From Neocallimastix lanati (nom. inval.) (taxonomy: Eukaryota > Neocallimastigomycota > Neocallimastigomycetes > Neocallimastigales > Neocallimastigaceae): 17,500 nt of DNA. This document shows, piece after piece, positions 8,096 to 17,500 of the stretch (the first letter of the stretch is position 1; each line of letters begins with the position of its first letter). A program made the translations under genes and the position numbers. The DNA is taken from positions 867,501 to 885,000 of the forward strand of contig JACVTC010000008.1 in the NCBI GenBank assembly GCA_016946835.1, read 5' to 3'. The notes beneath the pieces were generated by a model. The model saw nothing but the letters and a program-made list of their open reading frames with translations, did not search any database and had not been told where the DNA came from.

Positions 8096-8118
8096 GATGA
8101 AACAAGTTTGCTACCGTT

Positions 8119-8143
8119 AAAAAAAAAAAAAAAAAAAAAAAAA
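8119..8143 (+). repeat. Poly-A tail of LINE-2
   Basis: Twenty-five uninterrupted A residues close LINE-2, about 23 bases after AATAAA. The second target-site copy follows directly. Confidence 0.9.
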
Positions 8144-8156
8144 TTTTTATTTATGG
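8144..8156 (+). repeat. Right target-site duplication of LINE-2
   Basis: Exact second copy of TTTTTATTTATGG from 3906-3918. Host spacer DNA resumes at 8157. Confidence 0.88.
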
Positions 8157-8187
8157 ATATTGACATATTTTGTTCATCTTTTTTCTT

Positions 8188-8194
8188 ATAAATA

Positions 8195-8229
<35 letters not shown>

Positions 8230-8234
8230 ATATA

Positions 8235-8270
<36 letters not shown>
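8188..8270. repeat. (AAAT)n microsatellite
   Basis: Some 80 bases of AAAT units with one short TATA interruption, about 30 bases beyond the right edge of LINE-2. Confidence 0.9.
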
Positions 8271-8271
<1 letters not shown>

Positions 8272-9074
8272 ATTAAATATAAAATATATAGCATAATAAT
8301 TAAATGTAAATATTAATAAATTTATATTTAAATAAATGAATATATATAATCAATTAAATAAATAATATGATACAATTTTTTAAAATTATTAGAAATTTTT
8401 TTTTATTTTTTTAATTTTTTATAAATCCATTGTACAATATTTCAAAAAAAAAAAAAAAAAAGTATCAATTTTTATAAATTAATTTAAATATTATATTAAA
8501 TCAATATAAAAATATATATTTTAAAGCATATTTCATAATATATGAAAAGATCATTAAATCCTATTTAATAATAAAATTTCATTCATTCATTCATTCATCA
8601 AAAAATTTAAAAAAAATATTCATGGATTAATTTATCCTTCACATAATAATTGATTAAAAATGAAATTATATAAAAAAAAAAAATAATTATTAATGATAAT
8701 ATTTTTATTTAATAATAATATTAATAATTAAAAAACAAATTTTTGAAGACTTCAGTAACAAAGAAAGACACTTTAATTATTAAAAAGACATTAAAAATTA
8801 CTTAAACTCCATTATATTTAGTTAATAGTTATAATATAATTAAAATAAAAATTTATTTTTTATTTTATTTTTTTTATTTCAAATTTAATAGAATTCAGTA
8901 GTGTAATAAAATTTTATTCCTTCATTATTATTTTCATTATTGAATTTATTTATTTTATTTAAATGAAAATTATATTATTTTAAGTTTATATATATTAATT
9001 AATATAAAAAATTTTTTTTATTTTATTTTTGCAAAGATTTTTTTTTATTGTCTAATTATTTTTTTTTTTTAAAA

Positions 9075-9075
<1 letters not shown>

Positions 9076-9164
<89 letters not shown>

Positions 9165-9165
9165 T
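9076..9165. repeat. (AAT)n microsatellite
   Basis: Close to 90 bases of uninterrupted AAT units in the spacer, followed about 20 bases on by a run of 30 T residues (9187-9216). Confidence 0.92.
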
Positions 9166-9182
9166 AGAAGAATTTTAGTTTT

Positions 9183-9216
<34 letters not shown>

Positions 9217-10055
9217 CTATCAAAAACAATTCTAATTATTATAACCCATTATAGACTCTATTCATATTTATTCTCTTTATAACATTACTAAAATATATCA
9301 TTTAAAAATAGATAATGTAATTATTGTTATACTTAAAAATTTCAATTTTTTATTAAAAAAAAAAAAAAAAAAAAAAAATTAAATGTAAATTTTTATTTTA
9401 ATTGAATATTTATACCATAAAATATCAATAATATTATAACAATAAAAGTACTATATATAATAATTGCAAATAAAAATGAAAAATAAAGAAAAAAAATAAA
9501 AAAAAAATATCAATTTTTCTTTTTATACTTAATATTTATTTACAATAATGAAAATAATGAAAATAACAAAATTTATTATAAATATATTAACAATTTTTTA
9601 TTTTTTGTTAAATATAATAAAAAATAAATTTTAAAATTATAATAAAATTTAGAAATTCAGATTAATATTATATATTATATATTAATATAGATCATAATTA
9701 TATAATGACTTTATATTTTGAGTTGAATTATTATAGTATATTTTAATTTTTTAATACATTATTTATGGAGAAAAGAATTTTTTATATTTTTATATTTTAT
9801 TTTATTTTATATTATTTTTTATTTTTTTTTATTTTTATTTTTTTTTTATGTATTTTCGTATTTTATTAATTTTTATATTTTTATTTTATATATGATATTT
9901 TATAATTAAAATTTGAATACACTTTTAACATATTAAAATATACTAATTATTTTTTATTTAATTAAAATATATTAAATCTTTATAATATTAACAATTCATA
10001 AAAAAAATAATATATAATAATTAAAGTTAAAATAAAATAATAATAAAGTAAAAAA

Positions 10056-10408
10056 ATGACAGTAAAACGAAGAACACAGAGGAAAAAGAAGAATACAAAT
10101 GAATTGGAAAAAGTTCTTGCCGAAAAAAATCCTTCTGTTAAAGATATTTTAGAAAAATTACAAGTAAAGAAAGAATTATAATAATAAGAATAATAATAAA
10201 TAGATAATATATAAAAAAATAAATATACATACTATATATAATATCTTTAATATAAAAATTATAAATATTCATAAAATAATTTTTATTTATTATTATTATT
10301 ATTATTTTTTTCTTCTATTTTTTTAAATAAATTTTTATTATTTATATATATAAATTTATTAAAATTTTTTTATTTATCAATTAAAAATATTAATAAATAA
10401 ATGATAAA

Positions 10409-10439
<31 letters not shown>

Positions 10440-11057
10440 GGCATTACATAATGAACTTAGTGTTGTTGAACAAGGAAGTGATGAAAAGGATAGATTTTTA
10501 TCGGTTAAAAATAGTCTTTTATCACCAACTTTAATGATGCATCGTTATAAGGCTATAAAAATATATACAGCATGTTGTCTTGCCGATGTATTTCGTATCT
10601 TTGCTCCAGAAGCACCTTTTAATAATAATGAAATTATGGTAATAGATAATAAAATTATCTATATTTAATCTATTATTAATAAAGATTTTGCTGTTGCTAG
10701 AAAAAATATCTTATTTATGTATTTATATTTATATTCAATATTATACATCAAAATGGAATACTTTATTTTTTTTTTTCAAAATTATTTTTAATATTAAAAT
10801 ATCATACAATAAAACAGGATATTTTTGAATTTTTCTATAAACAATTAGCTAATCTTACTGTAATAAATGGACCTCATTTCAAACAATATTTTTATTTATT
10901 AGAAAGTTTAGCAAATGTCAAATGTTTATGTTTAATATCCCAATTAAAAGATACCGATGATTTAGTTAATAATTTTACTAAAACTATTTTCGAAACCATT
11001 CAGTAATTTTATAAAATAATTTTTATTTTATATATATATATTTATTATTTATTATTA

Positions 11058-11101
<44 letters not shown>

Positions 11102-11392
11102 AATAATATATGATATAAATATTAAAAAAAAATACATAATAAAATAAGACCAGAACAATCCAAAAATATTCATGTTTGTCTTTTAGATATTTTAGAACAA
11201 ATTATAGAGGAAGCAGAACACTTACCAACAGAATGTATAAATACAATATTAGATAATTATAAACAGGTAAATTTTTAGTGTTTATGAAATTATTAAAACA
11301 TTTTAAAGAAATATATTAATATTATTACTTATTAGTTTATAATATATATATAATCATTTTTATTATTAAAAAAAAATTATAATGATAATAAT

Positions 11393-11425
<33 letters not shown>

Positions 11426-11885
11426 TATTATTATATTTTATTTTATTTTATTTTTTAATAAGAATGAAAATATAGCTGCGAGAACTTTAGCTGTCAATTT
11501 ATGTTGTAATCAACCTGAAAAATTACAACGTTACGTTTGTCAAGTAATTAATCAATTAAAATCTACAATATATATTAATATATTATAATTTTATTTTATT
11601 TAATTATGTAACCCACAAAAAATAATCATAATAATAATATTAATAATACTAATACTAATAATAATTTTTATCAATAAAAAAATAAAAAAAATAAAAATAT
11701 TTAAATTAAAATTATAGTATATCAATAATGTCATTTTATCTACCCAAGTTAAAGAAAATATTAATGAATTTATTGAAGCACATAATTTAATTTTATTAAT
11801 GTTTAATTTATCCCCCGAAGTTTTATTAAGTGTTATTCCTCAATTACAAGAAGAACTTACGGTAAGTTTTTTTTATACTCTTTTA

Positions 11886-11916
<31 letters not shown>

Positions 11917-11961
11917 TTATATATATTAAAACTAGAAGAGATTTTAAATTTAATTAGAACC

Positions 11962-12004
<43 letters not shown>

Positions 12005-12217
12005 GGATTAAAGGAAAATTTAAATTTAATAAATACCTTTTTTTTTTTCTCACTCTTATTTTTATAAAATTAAATAATAATTATTAATTCAATAAATATT
12101 AATATTAATATAAATATGTAATAATCATATATATTAAATATATTATAAATATTATAAAAATATTATATATATTTAAATTTATTATTATATCATCAATAAA
12201 AATAAATTTTTTTTTAT

Positions 12218-12254
<37 letters not shown>

Positions 12255-13847
12255 ATAATTAATAGTTAGAAAATGAAGTCGTAAGAGAAACAGCTACCGA
12301 TATTTTAGGTAAAATGTTTTGTGATACCAACTCATCCTTAGCTAAAATGTATCCACAAGTATGGGAAGCATGGCTTGAAAGGTAAAAATAAAATAAATAG
12401 AAAATTATTTTTTACATATATAATTATAATTATGCTAATAGATATTAATATAATTATTGTATTTTATTTAATTTTTTTATTTTTTTAATAAATATGTATA
12501 TATTTGTTTTATCTTTTAATATTATTTCTATATTCAGATCAAAAGATAAGAAATCATCTATCAGAATTAAAGTTATTAATTATATTCATGATATTTTAGA
12601 AAATCATAGAGAATTAGCAAATGATATTAATAGTAAGTGTTAATAGTAAATAAATACAATAACACAAATGAAATAAAAAAAAAATTATATATATATATTA
12701 ATACAATAAATATCGAATCATTAAAATATGTATATATATTACAAAATAGATCATTAAAATTAAATAATTTTTTTTTTTATAAAATTAATAATAATAATAA
12801 TAATAGATATAATAAGAGAAAGAGCAATCGATCCAGATGAAAAAGTTAGAGTTGAAACAATGAAAGTTATAAGTAAATTAACTCCTAAAACAGCACAATA
12901 TATTAGTGAAAATATATTTAAAGAATGTATAGGTGAAAGATGTAGAGATAAAAAGGTAAATATAAAATTTTAAATTTTTTTTTTTAAAAAAAAATAAAAA
13001 AAAATTTAATATATTATAAATATTAATCTTTTTATATAATATATTTTACAAAATAATAAAAAATAATTTTTTTTATTTAAATATATATAAAAATACTTAT
13101 ATTTTTCTATTAAATAAAGCATATTGTACGTTTAGAAGCTTCAAAAAGTTTATGTAGAATTTATGATATGCATTATAATGTTATATTCCAAGATAGGTAA
13201 AAATTATAATTTTTTTTTTTAAAAAAAATGAAGTTAATATTTAATAATAATATTAATAAATGTTATATATATATATTTCTTCATTATATACATAAATAAA
13301 TAAACTTATATACAATATTATTTAATAATTCATTAAAATATTTTTATTAATTTGAATGAATCATTTATAGAATCACCGAAGAAGGAACACAATTATTTGA
13401 AAAATTCGGTTGGATTCCAAATACAATTTTAAAGTTAATATATACTGATGATAAAGATATATTGTATGTTTTTTTTTATTTTAATAAAAAAAAAAAAAAA
13501 AAAAAAAAAAAGGAAAAGAAAAGAAAAGAAAAACAGGACGAAAAGAGAATTTGATATAAAATCATATAATAAAAAAATTTTTTTTTTTGTTTCTTATATT
13601 AAAATTGAAAATGAAAATTGGAACATTTAATAATTATATAATTTTATATGTTTATACGTATATACATATATATATATATATTTATAATAGAATTATGATT
13701 GAGCAATTAATTATGGATTATCTTATACCAGAACAATTAAATAATACTGTTAGAGTAGATAGAATCATTAATATAGTGTCCTCACTGGATGAACGTGGTT
13801 TTCTCGGTTTCGTCTCCCTCTTAAATCGTCAAAAAACGTAATTGAAA

Positions 13848-13905
<58 letters not shown>

Positions 13906-14530
13906 TATAAATAAATAAATAAATAAAATATTTTATTTAACTCAAAAAAAAAATATATTAAATATATTAAATATATATTTTAATGTTAATATAATATATA
14001 TATTTATGTATTATTATTAATGAAATGAAATAATATATATATATATATTTAAAAAATCAAAATTAAAATATTTAAAAAAATTAGATGGTCTGTATTTATT
14101 GAAAAATTTTTAAAATTATGTGAAACTTACAATGTAAAGTATAATTCAACAACAACAAAAACAACAACAATAATAATAATGATGATAATAATAATTTAAA
14201 TTAATCTATTATTATTAATATTTCTTCATAATTATTTTATATTATTTATATAATTCCATATATCTATAAATATTTATTATATTATATATATATGTATAAA
14301 TAGGGTGGTATTATGGATGATGTTTCTGAAATGAGTACAGTAAAGGAACAATTAAATCAAATTAATCAGTCATTATCAAGTAAATTTCCTTATTGATTTT
14401 TATTTTTCTTTACATTTTAATATTATAATTAATTTAGTTTCAAAGAATAAAAAATTTGTTTAATAATCATAATTAAATAATAGTAAAAATTAAATGGAAT
14501 TTTTTTTCTTATTCTTTTTTTTTTTTTTTT

Positions 14531-14581
<51 letters not shown>

Positions 14582-15534
14582 TATTCTTATTTTTTTTTAT
14601 TATTTTATTATTTTCTTTAAATATATAAAATGAAATAATATTTATTGATATGTATATAATTAGATCACTTCCCTGACCCCAAGAAGACCTATGAAAGAAT
14701 TCGTACGTTTATTAATCTTAATGATCGTAGAAGTTATGAATTAATAAGAAATACTTATAATCCAAAATTATCTTATGAAAAAATATTAAATTCTTATGTA
14801 AGTTAGGTTTATTTAAATATTTTAATAATATATATATTATTTATATATGATAATAATAATTTTTATATAAATAATAATAATAATAATAATATGTTCATAT
14901 ATCATTTTTATATAATATCATTTATAAAATTTTATAGAAGGAATTATTGAAAAGACCTGTATTGGTACCCGTCATTGAAGAATTAAAAATAATACTAAAT
15001 AAAATTTCACTTTTAATTATAAATAAGGATGTCACCTCACCCTTAATTAGAAGAATAAAGGAACCTTTAATTTATTGGAGAAATAAATTATATATATCTG
15101 AATGGACAAAAGGTCTTCCAAATATTGGTGATCAAGCCTCTCAAAAATTAATTACAGTAATTATTTTTTAAATTATATATTATTAATCTCTACTTTTGAG
15201 AAACAAAGCAATAATAATAATAATAATAATTCAAATATTAAAAATTACATTAAATTATATATTAATTATTTAAATTTTTTTTTTATTTATAGTATATTAC
15301 AGAAAATATGCCAGTACTATATGAAGATAACATTAAACTATTATCAAATTTAGAAGATAGTGATTTAGGTATATTTAATTTTTAATTATATAATAAAATA
15401 TAAAAATATATATAGATAATTATAATTTATTATTATTATTATTAAATTATTTATTTATTTATTTATTATTAATTTTTAATAATATAAATTAAAAATAAAA
15501 AAAAATAAAAATAATAATAAAATAATAATAATAA

Positions 15535-15565
<31 letters not shown>

Positions 15566-16843
15566 TTCATATATCGTGTTATTAGTTACCAATACATTAG
15601 AAGCTTTAGCACAAATAGTTAAACTTCAACCAGAAAAATTACCAAAGGATAATAAGTAAAAAAAATTTTTTTTATTATTTAATTTTATTATGCTACTATT
15701 GTGATTTTTATATATAAAATTTAATATAAATATACATTAATATTAAAAAATTTTTATTAAATTTATTATTTTTTTTATATTATATTTAATTTTATTTTAT
15801 TTTAATTTTTTTAATTTTTTCAATTTTTTTTTTTATTTTATTATTTTTTTTCTTATTTATGATAACAGAGATATAATAGATAAACTTTATAGTATATCTG
15901 TTAATGGAACACCGGAACAAGCTAAACATTCAACTTATTTATTAACTTTTATGGATAATAAGGATGAAATTTTAAGAAAATTAATAAAGGTATATTATAT
16001 AAATGAATCAAAACTAAACTAAATTAAACTAAAATATAAAAATATAATATAAAATAAATAAATTAATAAAATAAAATAAAATAAAAATAAATATATATTG
16101 TTATTCATAAATATAAAATATTAATTATTCGTAGAATATTTTATTATTATTTAAAATCACATTGAAAAATGAATTTTTTTTTTTTTTAATAATATATTAA
16201 TATAATTATTAATATTATAATTTTTTTATTTATTTATTTATTTCAATTATTATTAGGAACTTTCTGATAATATTTCAGTAGATTCACCGAATATCATTAC
16301 TAGATTAACTTCTTTAAGTGTATTAGCTAAATATGCTAATGCTTTATTTGAAGAAAATGATAATGGTACAAAAATTGTTTCCTTTATTATAAAAGAAGTT
16401 TTACTAAAAAATAAGGAAGAACCTGCTTATGATGAAGATCAAGATGAATGGATTGAATATGATAACCTAGATGATGAAACTAAAGTTAAATGTACTAGTC
16501 TTAAATTAATGCTGAAAAGAATTATAGCTGCGAAGGATACTCCTGATTTAGCTTATACCCTTGCTCAACCTTTCATAAAGCTTTGTAGAAGATTAATTAC
16601 CAACGAAGGTGAAATTGTTCCAACAAATAATACAAGGTTGAAATAAAATAAATAAATAAAATAAATAAATAAAATAAATAAATAAAATAAATAAATATAT
16701 ATATATGTAATAAATAACTTTTTTATTTATTTATTTATTAATCTATTTTTAATTATAATTTTAAATTTAATATGTTTTATATATATATATATAAATTATA
16801 AAAATAAAATTATATTATATAAAATTAATTATCAACCATAACG

Positions 16844-16874
<31 letters not shown>

Positions 16875-17131
16875 TTATACAAAAATATCATTTAAGATTA
16901 AAAGCTGGTCTTTCCTTATTAAGTCTTGCCAAATACCCAGTATTTGAAACCATTATTACAATGAATGACTACTTATCTTTAACTCTTGTCATTCAAGATC
17001 CTTGTGCTGAAATTAGAGAATGTTTTGCTAAAAAATTATTATTTTTAATTTATAATAGAAAAATTCATATCCGTTACCTTCCAATTCTATTCCTTATCGC
17101 TCATGAACCCGAAAAAGATCTCAGAGATACG
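10056..17131 (+). CDS. PDS5: Sister-chromatid cohesion protein PDS5 (21 exons, 3' end beyond window)
   Basis: PDS5 is a nuclear HEAT-repeat protein that binds the cohesin ring and controls its release (with Wapl), acetylation and maintenance of cohesion. Splicing 21 exons gives an unbroken 965-codon frame of all-helical sequence. Family hallmarks: LQALHNELSVVEQ (35-47, close to the yeast LKALHEELASLDQ), TACCLADVFRIFAPEAPF (79-96) with the conserved APxAP(Y/F) box implicated in binding Wapl- and sororin-type partners, FKQYFYLLESLANVK (about 122-136), LLSVIPQLQEEL (266-277), NGTPEQAKHSTYLL (about 722-735) and LRLKAGLSLLSLAKYP in exon 21. The ATG at 10056 has A-rich sequence before it and a basic first 15 residues; the conserved part starts near residue 28, so this start is plausible. 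Vertebrate PDS5 proteins are about 1,300-1,450 residues, so several hundred residues should follow downstream. Identity is firm; exact exon edges are hand-predicted. Confidence 0.9.
11065..11097. repeat. Poly-T run in PDS5 intron 3
   Basis: Thirty-three T residues about 50 bases ahead of the exon 4 acceptor. A similar run of 29 T lies in intron 4 (11395-11423). Confidence 0.9.
11862..12265. repeat. PDS5 intron 6 with opposed poly-T and poly-A runs
   Basis: The longest intron (404 bases) holds 37 T residues (11964-12000) and, about 220 bases later, 33 A residues (12219-12251) shortly before the acceptor at 12264-12265. The two runs could pair in the transcript and fold out the middle of the intron; that is inference. 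No reverse-transcriptase fragment or other coding remnant lies between them. Confidence 0.75.
13486..13540. repeat. Poly-A followed by GAAAA units, PDS5 intron 11
   Basis: Twenty-six A residues (13486-13511) run into several AAAAG units. It may be a decayed retroelement tail or simply slippage; no target-site duplication is clear. Confidence 0.7.
13849..13906. repeat. (AAT)n microsatellite in PDS5 intron 12
   Basis: Nearly 60 bases of AAT units begin a dozen bases after the intron 12 donor. Confidence 0.9.
14512..14583. repeat. Poly-T and (TTTA)n in PDS5 intron 14
   Basis: A run of about 20 T residues continues into about twelve TTTA units. Confidence 0.88.
16640..16698. repeat. AAATA/AAAT repeat at the start of PDS5 intron 20
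   Basis: A higher-order repeat of AAATA and AAAT units begins three bases after the donor GT of intron 20, the gene's only GTTG donor. Confidence 0.8.
16844..16872 (+). promoter_or_regulatory. Poly-A 3' splice site of PDS5 intron 20
   Basis: Twenty-eight A residues run directly into the AG used as acceptor for exon 21, where a pyrimidine-rich tract would be usual. A branch-point-like CATAAC lies just upstream (16837-16842). A second in-frame acceptor, TTTAAG ending at 16896, would shorten exon 21 by exactly eight codons. I prefer the first because it keeps the conserved LRLKAG block whole. Confidence 0.5.
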
Positions 17132-17218
17132 GTAAAGTATAAATACAAAAAATACAAACACACACATACAAAAAAACAAAAAGAAGAATAAAAAGAATAA
17201 AAAAAAAAAAAAATAAAA

Positions 17219-17315
<97 letters not shown>

Positions 17316-17500
17316 TAATAATAAAAAAATAATGAAAAAAATAATGAAAAAAATAATGAAAAAAATAAAAATGGAAAAAAGAAATGATAAAATTTTGTAT
17401 ATAAAATTTCATATTATTAATATAATACATTAATAATAATAATAAATAAATAAATAATTATTATTATTATTAATTTTATATTTATTTATTTATTTATTTT
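17132..17500. other. PDS5 intron 21 (partial)
   Basis: The donor GTAAAG follows exon 21, whose last codon completes ACG. The intron contains a CACA-containing patch, a long (AAT)n run (17219-17313) and three copies of a 12-base AATAATGAAAAA-like unit (about 17324-17366). No acceptor followed by PDS5-like coding appears before the window ends. Confidence 0.75.
17219..17313. repeat. (AAT)n microsatellite in PDS5 intron 21
   Basis: About 95 bases of AAT units, the longest such run in the window. On the opposite strand it reads as a meaningless poly-leucine frame. Confidence 0.92.

Larger units (their letters stand above)
3919..8143 (+). mobile_element. LINE-2: non-LTR retrotransposon with endonuclease and reverse transcriptase
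   Basis: The element is bounded by a 13-base target-site duplication (3906-3918 and 8144-8156) and ends in 25 A residues. It codes an apurinic-type endonuclease, reverse transcriptase, zinc knuckle and the same C-terminal domain as LINE-1. The 3' UTR runs 7883-8118. No separate ORF1 (RNA-binding protein) is present, and the reading frame is already open at the 5' edge, so this copy is also 5'-truncated, inside a Ser-rich segment ahead of the endonuclease. Its protein is clearly similar to LINE-1 along the shared length but too diverged to be a duplicate, so it represents a sister family. Confidence 0.93.
8157..10055. other. AT-rich intergenic DNA upstream of PDS5, no gene seen
   Basis: About 1.9 kb of almost pure A/T. 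It holds microsatellites and homopolymer runs (poly-A at 8444-8461 and 9355-9378, poly-T at 9187-9216, TTCA units at 8578-8598) but no coding pattern on either strand and no RNA gene I can recognise. The PDS5 promoter must lie near its right end, but TATA-like words are too common here to single one out. Confidence 0.7.
10056..17500 (+). other. PDS5: Exon-intron map of PDS5
   Basis: Predicted exons: 10056-10163, 10441-10638, 10818-11002, 11149-11266, 11463-11543, 11718-11861, 12266-12381, 12538-12632, 12807-12955, 13120-13196, 13371-13463, 13691-13837, 14085-14133, 14304-14379, 14664-14797, 14938-15156, 15293-15368, 15586-15655, 15869-15989, 16257-16636, 16873-17131. Total is 2,895 bases, a multiple of three, with codon phase conserved at every junction. 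Introns are 136-404 bases, nearly pure A/T; 17 of 21 donors begin GTAA, three GTAT and one GTTG (intron 20). Acceptors are TAG, AAG or CAG. Intron 21 starts at 17132 and is still open at the window end. Each exon was chosen because it keeps frame, is less AT-rich than its surroundings and continues the PDS5 alignment. Confidence 0.82.

Noticed and set aside
944-8143. LINE-1 and LINE-2 as one composite or LTR-type element
   Set aside because: Each has its own poly-A and target-site duplication, no long terminal repeats exist, and the protein domains are those of non-LTR elements.
8157-10055. Telomeric, centromeric or replication-origin role for the AT-rich spacer
   Set aside because: No telomere repeat or higher-order satellite is seen, and the composition is the same as in every intron of the window.
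11382-11588. A continuous open frame including exon 5 of PDS5
   Set aside because: Its N-terminus is poly-T translated as Phe. Only 11463-11543 fits the PDS5 alignment; the rest is intron.
13587-13841. A continuous open frame including PDS5 exon 12
   Set aside because: The first part is intron 11 read through. The PDS5-like part is 13691-13837 and is not a separate gene.
17101-17430. A - strand poly-leucine frame
   Set aside because: It is the complement of the (AAT)n microsatellite in intron 21.

Overview
This window looks like nuclear DNA from a very AT-rich eukaryote with many introns. The best guess is an anaerobic gut fungus (Neocallimastigomycota). Three things point that way: non-coding DNA made almost only of A and T and full of AAT, AAAT, poly-A and poly-T runs; short GT-AG introns; and two conserved eukaryotic housekeeping genes beside L1-type retrotransposons. 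The placement is inference. Dictyostelium-like amoebae share the base composition, but 20 introns in one gene argue against them.

Layout, left to right, all genes on the + strand. (1) Positions 1-309 hold the 3' end of a RanBP1/Yrb1-type Ran-binding protein gene, with a lysine/glutamate-rich tail. (2) Positions 310-929 are AT-rich DNA with no gene seen. (3) Positions 930-8156 hold two non-LTR retrotransposons (LINEs) head to tail. LINE-1 (944-3883) is 5'-truncated and keeps reverse transcriptase, a zinc knuckle and a C-terminal domain. LINE-2 (3919-8143) also keeps the apurinic-type endonuclease. Each ends in its own poly-A tract and has its own target-site duplication (13-14 bp and 13 bp). 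In the reconstructed empty site the two insertion points are 22 bp apart. The proteins are clearly related but diverged, so these are two families, not a duplication. (4) Positions 8157-10055 are AT-only DNA with microsatellites and no gene seen. (5) Positions 10056-17131 hold a 21-exon gene for the cohesin regulator PDS5, spliced here by hand into a continuous 965-codon frame. Its last intron runs off the window and the C-terminal part lies downstream.

The two host genes have separate jobs: RanBP1 in nuclear transport, PDS5 in sister-chromatid cohesion. The LINEs sit in the spacer between them and interrupt neither. The LINEs share a 3' layout: a hairpin soon after the stop codon, a T-rich stretch, the palindrome-containing motif TACATGTATTTT, AATAAA and poly-A. 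This is the best candidate for a common 3'-end recognition system. They also share a C-terminal domain downstream of the zinc knuckle that I cannot name.

No rRNA, tRNA, CRISPR array, bacterial-type operon or new defence system was seen.
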